NCBI RefSeq assembly: GCF_009363855.1
Contig: NZ_CP045423.1
Coordinates: 760,001-824,000, forward strand
From: Microvirga thermotolerans
GTDB taxonomy: Bacteria; Pseudomonadota; Alphaproteobacteria; Rhizobiales; Beijerinckiaceae
Length of the DNA stretch: 64,000 nt
Direction of reading: 5' to 3'
Shown here piece by piece: positions 9,498-16,826 of the stretch. Numbering within the stretch: position 1 is the stretch's first letter; each line of letters starts with the position of its first letter. The notes under the pieces were generated by a model. It did no database searches. It worked only from the letters and a program-made list of their open reading frames with translations, and was not told where the DNA came from. A program made the translations under genes and the position numbers.

Positions 9498-9872
9498 TTT
9501 GGTGACCTGGCGAATGAAGCTAAGGTTTCTCTTGGTTACATCTGCGATGGAGACCGGATACCTGTCTTCATCATGAGCTTGAATCTGCCATTTCCGGTCC
9601 CCCTACGAAAATCGGAAAACCGCATGGCTTGTCGGATTTGCGCAAAAATCGTAGCTTTTCAGGACTTTATGGGGTGTGACTTTTGAAGGGTGCCAGTCGG
9701 CGAAGGTTCTGCGGGTCGAATACCCGCCCCACGTCGCGTCGTGGTCCGGGCCAGAGGGCCTTCGCGGCTTCAATCTGCCGTACCCATGAAGCGGGGCCTG
9801 CATCGTGCCCGGGCGCGACGGTTGGACCCGCAGAGCTTCCTCCTGCGGCCTCTCCTGAGTGGGAGGAGGGCG
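9498..9872. other. Intergenic stretch before the AraC genes
   Basis: About 375 bp, clearly more AT-rich from 9500 to 9680 than the genes around it. It holds no frame I would call a gene; an upstream in-frame extension of the AraC gene is arginine-rich noise. It should contain the promoter of the AraC pair, but I see no convincing -35/-10 pair. Confidence 0.5.
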
Positions 9873-10940
9873 ATGAGTAGCTCCTGCGCCCATAAGGAGG
9901 CGGTCGGCTCCTCCGGCCTGGACGACAGACCTCCCGCGGCAGAAGGGAGCGGCCCCGTCGATCTCAACTACAGGACGCCAAAGCTGATCGATCTCGAAGA
10001 GGCGCTCAATACGTTCGTCGCCCCGGAAAAGCTGACGCCGAGATCCCAGGAGAGAGTCGGGGACAGCCGCTTTCGGTTCATCGGGGGGAAGGACGTCGGT
10101 CTGTTCAGTGTCTCTTTCGGCCAGGAGATCGAGTGCGAGTTGCCGCCGGAGGACACGGATGATCGCATGGCTTTCGTCGTGGCGGCGAGCGGATCCGGTC
10201 GGGTGCTCCTCAGAGGAAAGGCGTACGATCTCTCGCAGCGGCGCGGGGTGTTGATCACCTCGGGCGAAAGGCGGTCTATGCTCACCGACGCGCAGACGAC
10301 AAACCATGTTCTGCTGACGGAGCAGAGCAGAATCGTCGCAGTCTGCAGCAAGCTGCTCGACCGTCAGATCGCAAGGCCCGTCATCTTCGAGACGGGCTTC
10401 GATCTCGAAAGCGGATCCGGGCAAGGCTGGATGAGCCTGTTCCGCTTTGCGAGTGCCGAGTTCGAGGACCAGCATTCGTTCCTGAGGCACTCGGCGGCTG
10501 CGCGGAAGCAGATGGAGGACATGCTCCTCACAGGGCTGCTGCTGGCGCATGCGAATAACTACTCCGAGGCGCTGCTGCGCCCCCAATCGGCGGCCGCTCC
10601 CTTCTATGTGCGGCGGGCGGAGGCGTTCATCGAGGCCCATTACGCCGAGCCCCTGTCGCTCGCCGACATCGCCGCCCATGCGGGCGTGAGCGCGCGCAGC
10701 CTGCAGAACGGCTTCCAGAGCTTCCGTGGCATGACGCCGATGGCCTTCCTGCGCTCGATCCGCCTGCAGCAGGCGCACCGGCGGCTCCGGCTGGCCGATC
10801 CGTCCCGCGAGACGGTAACGGAGATCGCGCTCGCCTGCGGCTTCGGCCACATGGGCGAGTTCGGCGCCCTTTACCGGCGCAGCTTCGGAGAAACGCCGGG
10901 CCAGACCCTGAAGCGGTCTGCCGGGCGGGGATCTCTCTAG
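9873..10940 (+). CDS. AraC family transcriptional regulator (first of tandem pair)
   Basis: A 355-residue regulator. The start ATG at 9873 is fixed by GGGAGGAGG at 9861-9869. Residues 25-230 form an AraC-binding-like sensor domain (LNTFVAPEKL, DTDDRMAFV), and residues 243-345 the AraC DNA-binding domain with two helix-turn-helix motifs (LADIAAHAGVSARSLQ and VTEIALACGFGHMGEF). It is followed after 14 bp by a paralogue. The sensor halves differ strongly while the DNA-binding halves are almost identical, so both should bind the same operator. The nearby sugar-acid genes are plausible targets. Confidence 0.9.
   Translation: MSSSCAHKEAVGSSGLDDRPPAAEGSGPVDLNYRTPKLIDLEEALNTFVAPEKLTPRSQERVGDSRFRFIGGKDVGLFSVSFGQEIECELPPEDTDDRMAFVVAASGSGRVLLRGKAYDLSQRRGVLITSGERRSMLTDAQTTNHVLLTEQSRIVAVCSKLLDRQIARPVIFETGFDLESGSGQGWMSLFRFASAEFEDQHSFLRHSAAARKQMEDMLLTGLLLAHANNYSEALLRPQSAAAPFYVRRAEAFIEAHYAEPLSLADIAAHAGVSARSLQNGFQSFRGMTPMAFLRSIRLQQAHRRLRLADPSRETVTEIALACGFGHMGEFGALYRRSFGETPGQTLKRSAGRGSL
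10599..10865 (+). repeat. AraC DNA-binding-domain direct repeat, copy 1
   Basis: 267 bp coding for the DNA-binding domain of the first AraC gene match 11651-11917 with six differences counted by eye (about 98 percent identity). Flanking coding sequence is far more divergent. The sharp edges point to gene conversion or recent domain duplication. Confidence 0.9.
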
Positions 10941-10954
10941 AACGACGTTCCGCC

Positions 10955-11977
10955 ATGAGTTCTCCTCCTGAGGACGAGACCGAGCCGGGGCCGCAGGACG
11001 GCCTCATCATCGATCGGACATGGCGCTCGCCCAAGCTCGAGGAGCTGGAGAACGCCCTCAATACTCTCGTCTCGCCGCAGCGGCTCGTCCCGACCTCGCG
11101 GGACACATCGGGGGGCGGCATGTTCGGGTACCGGGGGCAGGTCGACCTCGGCATCTTCCGGGTTCGCGTCGAGAGCGACGTGGAGATCGACCAGATCCCC
11201 GAAGACGCCGACGACCGTATGGCCTTCGTCCTGGGGCGCGGCGAGGCCAGCCAACTTCGGATCGAGGGCGAGAGCTTCCCGATCTCGCAGGAGCGGGCAG
11301 TCATATTCCCGTCCGGCCCGCGAAGGATCCTGACGATCCCGCGACACGCGGAGCATCATGTTCTCATCGTGAACCGGCGCAAGATTGCGGAGTGCTGCGC
11401 GAGGCTGCTCGGTGAGGAAATCCCCGGCTTCGTCGATTTCGACGTGGGCGTCGATCTCGACACGGCATCCGGAAGCACCTGGCGGAGGCTGATGAACTTC
11501 GCCGAAACCGATCTTTCGGATCCGAACAGTCTCATCAGGCGATTCCCATTGGCATGGAGGCAGTTCGAGCAGTCGCTGCTGACCGGCCTGCTTCTCTCGC
11601 AGCGCCATGCCTATTCCGAGGCGCTGCTCGCGCCGCGGTCCGCGGCGATTCCCTTCTATGTGCGGCGGGCGGAGGCGTTCATCGAGGCGCATTTCGCCGA
11701 GCCCCTGTCGCTCGCCGACATCGCCGCCCATGCGGGCGTGAGCGCGCGCAGCCTGCAGAACGGCTTCCAGAGCTTCCGCGGCATGACGCCGATGGCCTTC
11801 CTGCGCTCGATCCGCCTGCAGCAGGCGCACCGGCGGCTCCGGCTGGCCGATCCGGCCCATGAGACGGTAACGGAGATCGCGCTCGCCTGCGGCTTCGGCC
11901 ACATGGGCGAGTTCGGCACGCTCTACAAGCGCACCTTCGGCGTCACGCCCCGCGAGACCCTGCTGAAGAAAGCCTGA
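10955..11977 (+). CDS. AraC family transcriptional regulator (second of tandem pair)
   Basis: A 340-residue paralogue of the preceding gene. Its N-terminal sensor domain shares the pattern LNTLVSPQRL and DADDRMAFV but only about a third of residues with its neighbour. The C-terminal AraC domain from PFYVRRAEAF onward is nearly identical. The ATG at 10955 begins 14 bp after the first gene and lacks a clear ribosome binding site, suggesting translational coupling. Probably the two sense different effectors and compete for, or share, one operator (inference). Confidence 0.9.
   Translation: MSSPPEDETEPGPQDGLIIDRTWRSPKLEELENALNTLVSPQRLVPTSRDTSGGGMFGYRGQVDLGIFRVRVESDVEIDQIPEDADDRMAFVLGRGEASQLRIEGESFPISQERAVIFPSGPRRILTIPRHAEHHVLIVNRRKIAECCARLLGEEIPGFVDFDVGVDLDTASGSTWRRLMNFAETDLSDPNSLIRRFPLAWRQFEQSLLTGLLLSQRHAYSEALLAPRSAAIPFYVRRAEAFIEAHFAEPLSLADIAAHAGVSARSLQNGFQSFRGMTPMAFLRSIRLQQAHRRLRLADPAHETVTEIALACGFGHMGEFGTLYKRTFGVTPRETLLKKA
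11651..11917 (+). repeat. AraC DNA-binding-domain direct repeat, copy 2
   Basis: Second copy of the 267-bp tract, offset by 1052 bp from the first. Differences cluster as single codon changes (for example CCGTCCCGC against CCGGCCCAT). Recombination between the copies would fuse the two regulators and delete 1052 bp. Confidence 0.9.
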
Positions 11978-11984
11978 CCGGTGC

Positions 11985-12947
11985 TCACCGGGCGCAGGGC
12001 GTCTCGGGGACCGGCGTCAGCGGTCCCTTGCCGGCGAACCACGAGGTCAGGTTGTCGACGACGAGCTGCCCCATGGCCCTGCGCGTATGGACCGAACCCG
12101 AGGCGATGTGCGGCAGGAGGACGACATTGTCCAGGTCGATCAGGGCCTGCGGCACGTGGGGCTCGTTCTCGAACACGTCGAGGCCCGCGGCGAGGATCGT
12201 GCCCCGACGCAGGGCCTCGATCAGCGCCGCCTCGTCCACGACGCTGCCGCGGGCGACATTGATGAGAACGCCGTTCGGGCCGAGCGCCTTCAGGACAGCG
12301 GCGCCGATCATGTGCCGCGTCTCCGCCCCGCCGGGCGTGATCGCGATCAGCACGTCCATGGCCTCGGCGAGCTCCAGGAGGGTCGGGTAGTAGGGGTAGG
12401 CGACGTTCTCCTGGCGCGTGCGGCCGTGATAGGCGATCGCGACGCCGAAACCTTCGAGCCGCCGCGCGATGGCCTTGCCGATCCGCCCCAGGCCGACGAT
12501 GCCGACCTTGCGGGTCCGGAGGCTCGGCGAGAGGGGAAAGGGGGCTTTCAGCCACTCGCCGGCTCGTAAGTAGCGGTCGGCCTGCGGAATGCGGCGCAGG
12601 GTGGCGATCAGCAGCCCGATGGTGAGATCGGCCACTTCGTCGTTGAGCACGTCCGGCGTGTTGGTGACCACGATGCCGCGCTCCGCCGCAGCCTTCACGT
12701 CGACATTGTCGTACCCGACGCCGAAGCTGGCGATGATCTCGAGGTTGGGGAAAAGCTCAAGGAACGCCCCGTCGATCCGCCCGCCCATGGTGCTCGTCGC
12801 AAGTCCGCGGACCCGGGGAGCGACCTCGCGGAGCATGGCGTCGCGATCCGGCGCCTCCCAGAGCCGATGCAGCGCGAAGCGCTCCTCGAGTGCCTCGACG
12901 ACGCTCGGCAGCATGCGCCCCGTCATCAGAATCTCGGTCCTGTTCAT
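11985..12947 (-). CDS. D-2-hydroxyacid dehydrogenase (NAD(P)-dependent)
   Basis: A 320-residue member of the glyoxylate/hydroxypyruvate reductase group. The Rossmann motif GLGRIG follows KVGIV near residue 150. The catalytic residues are the Arg in NVARGSV, the Glu in FENEPHVP and the His in LLPHIASGS. Two Tyr in VAYPYYP and the general layout resemble 2-ketogluconate/hydroxypyruvate reductases. It reduces a 2-keto acid to a D-hydroxy acid, or the reverse. It converges on the AraC pair (7 bp between stops) and may belong to sugar-acid metabolism here. Exact substrate unknown. Confidence 0.88.
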   Translation of the reverse strand: MNRTEILMTGRMLPSVVEALEERFALHRLWEAPDRDAMLREVAPRVRGLATSTMGGRIDGAFLELFPNLEIIASFGVGYDNVDVKAAAERGIVVTNTPDVLNDEVADLTIGLLIATLRRIPQADRYLRAGEWLKAPFPLSPSLRTRKVGIVGLGRIGKAIARRLEGFGVAIAYHGRTRQENVAYPYYPTLLELAEAMDVLIAITPGGAETRHMIGAAVLKALGPNGVLINVARGSVVDEAALIEALRRGTILAAGLDVFENEPHVPQALIDLDNVVLLPHIASGSVHTRRAMGQLVVDNLTSWFAGKGPLTPVPETPCAR

Positions 12948-12968
12948 GGCTCGCCCCGTTCGAGACGC

Positions 12969-13274
12969 TCAGCCGATCCGGCAGCGCGGAGACATTCCCC
13001 GCCGCAGAGCCGCGTCGATCGTCCTGGCTTCGTCCTGAAGAACGGTCTTAACCGAGGAGGGCAGATCGAGCCAGTGGCAGCCTCGCAGGGCGGCCTCCAG
13101 GGCGTAAAGGGCATTCAGCGAAACGCGGCGAGGGGCCATGAACTTCAGGCGCCGGTAGGCCTCGACGGCGCCGAGGGAGCGCAGATCCGCCACCGTCTCG
13201 ATTCCGACCTCCTTCAGCGCCTGCTGCGTGGCGGGACCGATTCCGGGAAGGGTGCCGACGGGGGCTGCGTCCAT
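12969..13274 (-). CDS. TfoX C-terminal domain-like protein
   Basis: A 101-residue protein with the helix-hairpin-helix-like start LPGIGPATQQALKEVGIETVADLRSLG and LNALYALEAALRG, typical of the TfoX/Sxy C-terminal domain standing alone. The ATG at 13274 follows GGAG nine bases upstream, and frame beyond it upstream lacks support. The family is linked to competence regulation in gammaproteobacteria; in alphaproteobacteria the role of the isolated domain is not established. It lies 21 bp before the hydroxyacid dehydrogenase and 82 bp after the MarR gene on the same strand. Confidence 0.75.
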   Translation of the reverse strand: MDAAPVGTLPGIGPATQQALKEVGIETVADLRSLGAVEAYRRLKFMAPRRVSLNALYALEAALRGCHWLDLPSSVKTVLQDEARTIDAALRRGMSPRCRIG

Positions 13275-13356
13275 GTGGAAGGCTCCAGCGGGAACATGCG
13301 GTATCCACGTTAGAGCAGGAGCGACGGTGAGGCGAGTGCCGTTCTCCGGCGTTCCG

Positions 13357-13884
13357 TCAGGCCGAGGCTGCCAGCGGCTCCTCGGCCGCGGCGAACTCGT
13401 CGCCCTCGTCGTCGCCCTCGAAGGTGCTCGGGTCGGCCCCGGTGATGTCGGCGAGATTCTTGGCGGCCCGGCGCAGGAGCTTGCGCAGGCGCTTGCGGTC
13501 CTTGTTGTCGAACCCGGCGAGGAGTTCGCTCTCGACCTCATCCCAGAGGGCGTTGATGGCGGCCGCCTTCTTCTTGCCTTCCCGGGTCAGCTTCACCCGC
13601 ACCACGCGGGCGTCGCCCGGCTCGGTGTGGCGCTCCACGAGCTTCAGGGACGAAAGGCGGGAGATGGTCTTCGAAGCCGTCGGTGGGCGCACGCGCAGGA
13701 TCAGCGCGAGATCCCCCATGGTCATGGGACCCGAATGGGCGAGGGCCTGGAGGACCTGCTCCTGCCCCGCGAACAGCCCGAGTTCCGAAAGCTTGTCTCC
13801 GGTCCGGCTGCGATGGAGCCGCGCCGCCTGGACCAGAGCCCACCCGACGCTCTTCACGCCAGGATGCTTGATATCGGTGTCCAT
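13357..13884 (-). CDS. MarR family transcriptional regulator
   Basis: A 175-residue winged-helix regulator. The core is GLFAGQEQVLQAL, MTMGDLALILRVRPPTASKTISRL (recognition helix) and the wing HTEPGDARVVRVKLTREG. A basic stretch (KDRKRLRKLLRRAAKN) and an acidic alanine-rich tail follow. The ATG at 13884 is preferred because GGGGAA precedes it. A frame start at 13923 would place codons over the palindrome at 13921-13937. It lies 155 bp downstream of the ABC permease on the same strand and may regulate that transporter or itself. Confidence 0.85.
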   Translation of the reverse strand: MDTDIKHPGVKSVGWALVQAARLHRSRTGDKLSELGLFAGQEQVLQALAHSGPMTMGDLALILRVRPPTASKTISRLSSLKLVERHTEPGDARVVRVKLTREGKKKAAAINALWDEVESELLAGFDNKDRKRLRKLLRRAAKNLADITGADPSTFEGDDEGDEFAAAEEPLAASA

Positions 13885-13920
13885 CCCATTCCCCGCCGTT
13901 CGAAGCCTTGGCGCCGCCAC

Positions 13921-13937
13921 CATGAGCGGAACTCATG
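13921..13937. promoter_or_regulatory. Candidate MarR operator palindrome
   Basis: CATGAG and CTCATG flank a 5-nt spacer (CGGAA) just upstream of the chosen MarR start. Size and position suit an autoregulatory MarR site, but no other copy was found to support it. Confidence 0.3.
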
Positions 13938-14039
13938 ACGGTTCGATGACAATTCCGTATCGGTGAGGGCGCGACGGCCGATCCCGGCGCATTCCGTCCG
14001 CGTGTCGCGGGGCACCCTCCTCGCCTATAGGTCGGGCTT

Positions 14040-14885
14040 TCAGGGCTCCTGGACAAGGGCGCTCTCGTGCCAGCGCCGCAGGAGCCTTCGCGACAGGGCC
14101 GCGGTGAGGAGAAAGAGGCCGATGCCGGCGCCCGCGAGCAGGGCGAGCGCCGCAAAGAGGCGCGGGATGTTGAGCCGGTACTGGCTCTCGACGATCCGGT
14201 AGGCCAGGCCGGAGCCCGCCCCCGCGGAGCCGGCGGCCATCTCGGCCACCACGGCCCCGATGAGCGAGAGCCCCACGGCGATGCGCAGGCCCGCGAGAAA
14301 CGCCGGCAGGGCCGCCGGCCGGCGCAGATACCAGAGTATCCTGAGCCTGGACTTCAACCGCGCGGCCGGGTCCGTCGCCGCCGGCGCGCCGTAGAGGGCG
14401 AAAAGCTCGATCAGGCCGCGATCCACCGACTGGAGGCCCAGCATGGTGTTGGAGAGAACGGGGAAGAAGGCGACGATCCAGGCGCAGGCGAGGACCGCCG
14501 TCTCCTGCGGCAGGTAGATGAGGAGCAGGGGAGCGATGGCGATCACCGGCGTCACCTGCATCGCCACCGCGAAGGGATAGAGCGAGTATTCGACGAGCCG
14601 GGACAGGCTGAACAGCACCGCCAGTGCGACGCCGCCCGCGACGGCGAGGAGCAGGCCGAGGGCGGTGGTCCTGAGCGTCACCAGCAGCGAGGCCGAAAGG
14701 AGGGGCCAGTCCGCGACGACCGTGCGGGCGACGAGGCTGGGCGCCGGGAGCACGTATGGGGGGACGGAGCCGAGCCGCACGTAAAGCTCCCAGCATGCGA
14801 GGGCGGCCGCCACGACGGCCATCGGCAGCACGATCCTCAGGATGTCCTGCGACGTGACGGCTCGCGAGCGCGCTTTTCCCGCCAT
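14040..14885 (-). CDS. ABC transporter permease (nitrate/sulfonate/pyrimidine type)
   Basis: A 281-residue inner-membrane protein with about six helices, beginning with a single helix near residues 20-35 (LPMAVVAAALACWELYV). The BPD_transp_1 signature is around residues 165-210 (LYGAPAATDPAARLKSRLRILWYLRRPAALPAFLAGLRIAVGLS in the gene), containing the EAA-like loop that docks with the ATPase. It follows the ATPase gene by 3 bp and is the last gene of the transporter set. The family carries nitrate, taurine, aromatic sulfonates, thiamine precursors or riboflavin; no adjoining metabolic gene selects among these. Confidence 0.9.
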   Translation of the reverse strand: MAGKARSRAVTSQDILRIVLPMAVVAAALACWELYVRLGSVPPYVLPAPSLVARTVVADWPLLSASLLVTLRTTALGLLLAVAGGVALAVLFSLSRLVEYSLYPFAVAMQVTPVIAIAPLLLIYLPQETAVLACAWIVAFFPVLSNTMLGLQSVDRGLIELFALYGAPAATDPAARLKSRLRILWYLRRPAALPAFLAGLRIAVGLSLIGAVVAEMAAGSAGAGSGLAYRIVESQYRLNIPRLFAALALLAGAGIGLFLLTAALSRRLLRRWHESALVQEP

Positions 14886-14888
14886 GGC

Positions 14889-15665
14889 TCAGGCCTCCTC
14901 GCCGGGCATGGCTTCCGCCAGGATGCGCGAGACCCGCCCGCACTGGGCCGCATAGGTCTCGCTGGTGCGGAAGCCCAGGCCCCGTTCGCGGGGGGCGTCG
15001 ACGGCGACCTCGGCGACGATGGCGCCCGGGCGCGGCGACATGACCAGAACCCGGTCGGCGAGGTAGACGCTCTCGAACACCGAATGGGTCACGAACACGA
15101 CGGCGCATCCGAGCTCGCGCTTCAGGCGCAGGAGATCGTCGTTGAGGCGGAAGCGGGCGATCTCGTCCAGGGCCCCGAAGGGCTCGTCCATCAGGAGGAG
15201 GCGCGGCCTCAGGACGAGGGCGCGGGCGATGGACGCCCGCATCTTCATCCCTCCCGACAGCTCGCGGGGATAGGCGCCCGCGAAGTCCTCCAGGCCGACG
15301 CGGGCGAGGCATTCCTCGATGCGCTCCTTCGCCTTGCTCCGCGGGATGCCGCGCAGGCGCAGGGGCAGCCACACGTTGTCGGCGACATCGGCCCAGGGCA
15401 TGAGGGTCGGCTCCTGGAACACGAAGCCGATCTCGTGGCGATGGTCGCGGTCCGCTCTGTCCGGCCAGGAGACGTCGCCCTCCGTCGGCGCCGTCAGGCC
15501 CGCGAGGATGCGCAGCAGCGTGGACTTCCCGCAGCCGGAGGGACCGAGCAGCGTCACGCATTCGCCGGCGGCAAGGGACATCGAGACCCGGGACAGGGCC
15601 GTCACGCCGTTGGCGAAGACCTTGGTCACGCCGTTCACGGCAAGGAGAGGGATGGGAGCTGCCAT
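14889..15665 (-). CDS. ABC transporter ATP-binding protein (NitT/TauT type)
   Basis: A 258-residue ATPase energising the neighbouring permease. Walker A is GPSGCGKST near residue 41, the Q-loop is FVFQEPTLMPW, the signature is LSGGMKMRASIARAL, Walker B is LLLMDEPFGALDE and the switch histidine is in VFVTHS. LSGGMKMR instead of LSGGMRQR is common in this group. Start is the ATG at 15665. It lies between the binding-protein gene (30 bp upstream) and the permease gene, the usual operon order. Confidence 0.93.
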   Translation of the reverse strand: MAAPIPLLAVNGVTKVFANGVTALSRVSMSLAAGECVTLLGPSGCGKSTLLRILAGLTAPTEGDVSWPDRADRDHRHEIGFVFQEPTLMPWADVADNVWLPLRLRGIPRSKAKERIEECLARVGLEDFAGAYPRELSGGMKMRASIARALVLRPRLLLMDEPFGALDEIARFRLNDDLLRLKRELGCAVVFVTHSVFESVYLADRVLVMSPRPGAIVAEVAVDAPRERGLGFRTSETYAAQCGRVSRILAEAMPGEEA

Positions 15666-15695
15666 GGGGCGGCCGGGCCGGGCAGGCCGGCTCTC

Positions 15696-16709
15696 CTATT
15701 TCCTGAGGTTCAGGCCCACGCCCTTGTTCACGAACCGGAGCGTATAGGCCTTCCTGTAGTCGAGATCCGCCCTGAAGAGACCGGCCTTCACCATCTTGTC
15801 GAAGAAGTCCTTCATCCGCGCATCTGTCATGGCGCCGATGCCGAGGGTCGTGGCGTCACCGGAATCGACGATGCCGTATTCCTTCATCCGGGCGATGGAA
15901 TAGGCGATCAGCTCGTCCGTCATCTCCGGGTTGTCGCGCTTGATGAGCTCGTTCGCCTTCGCGTTGTCGCCGTAAAGATAATTGTACCAGCCGATGGTCG
16001 AGGCGTCGACGAAGCGCTGCACGAGGTCCGGGTTCTTCTCGACGAGCTCGCGCCGGGTCTCGACGGTGGTCGAGTAGGTGCTGAAACCGTAGTCGGCCAG
16101 CAGGAAGACGTTGGGCTTGAAGCCGGCGGCCCTCTCGATGACGAGGGGCTCCGCGGTGACGTAGCCCTGCTGCACGGCGCGCGGGTTGGCGATGAAGGGC
16201 GCCGGCGTGAAGCCGAAGGGCTTCACCTGCTCGTCCCTGAAGCCGTATTCGGCCTTCATCCATTGATAGAAGGTCGCGAAGCCGTCCTTCGAGAGCAGGA
16301 TGTCGTTCGAGGTCTTGAGCGACTCGAAGGTGTCGAGTCCCTGGCCGGGATGGCTCAGGAGGGCCTGCGGCTCCTTCTGGAAATGGGCCGCGACGACGAT
16401 CGTCGGGATGTCCTTCTCCACCGCGGAGAACGCCTGGATCAGGCTGCCGCCCATGTAGAAGTCCAGCTTGCCGACGGTCATCAGCATCCGGTTGCTGGCG
16501 CGCGGCCCGCCGGGCACGATGGTGACCTTCAGGCCGTATTTCTCGTAGGTGCCGTCGGCGAGGGCCTGATAGTAGCCCCCGTGCTCGGCCTGGGCGAGCC
16601 AGTTGGTGCCGAAGGTCACCTCGGTCGGCGGAGTCTGCGCCCGCCCGGCCGTCGGGACGAGGCCCAGGCCCGCGCCCAGAAGCAGGGCCATCCATGTCTT
16701 CATCGTCAT
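15696..16709 (-). CDS. ABC transporter substrate-binding protein, NMT1/THI5-like
   Basis: A 337-residue periplasmic protein. The start at 16709 (MTMKTW) follows AGGTGGG; the next ATG two codons on is equally possible. A signal peptide ends in AGRAQ. The mature protein begins with VTFGTNWLAQAEHGGYYQALADGTYEKYGL, the NMT1/THI5 fold also used by pyrimidine-precursor, sulfonate and riboflavin binders. PGGPRASNRMLMTVGKLDFYMG and FIANPRAVQQGYVTAEP line the predicted ligand pocket. No thiamine or flavin gene or riboswitch is nearby, so the ligand is open. Confidence 0.88.
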   Translation of the reverse strand: MTMKTWMALLLGAGLGLVPTAGRAQTPPTEVTFGTNWLAQAEHGGYYQALADGTYEKYGLKVTIVPGGPRASNRMLMTVGKLDFYMGGSLIQAFSAVEKDIPTIVVAAHFQKEPQALLSHPGQGLDTFESLKTSNDILLSKDGFATFYQWMKAEYGFRDEQVKPFGFTPAPFIANPRAVQQGYVTAEPLVIERAAGFKPNVFLLADYGFSTYSTTVETRRELVEKNPDLVQRFVDASTIGWYNYLYGDNAKANELIKRDNPEMTDELIAYSIARMKEYGIVDSGDATTLGIGAMTDARMKDFFDKMVKAGLFRADLDYRKAYTLRFVNKGVGLNLRK

Positions 16710-16826
16710 CAACCCACCTCGCCAGCCTATCCGCTGCGCCGCATGCGCGACAGGCGACGAAAGCGCCCGCCGGCGCTTCTGTGCAGGCTCATGCAAGGCT
16801 TGGCAAGACCGCCGGGAGGCCGGGCC

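Noticed and set aside
15696..16709. A thiamine (TPP) riboswitch or thi operon around the NMT1/THI5-like protein
   Set aside because: No thi-box sequence or thiamine gene is visible near the transporter.
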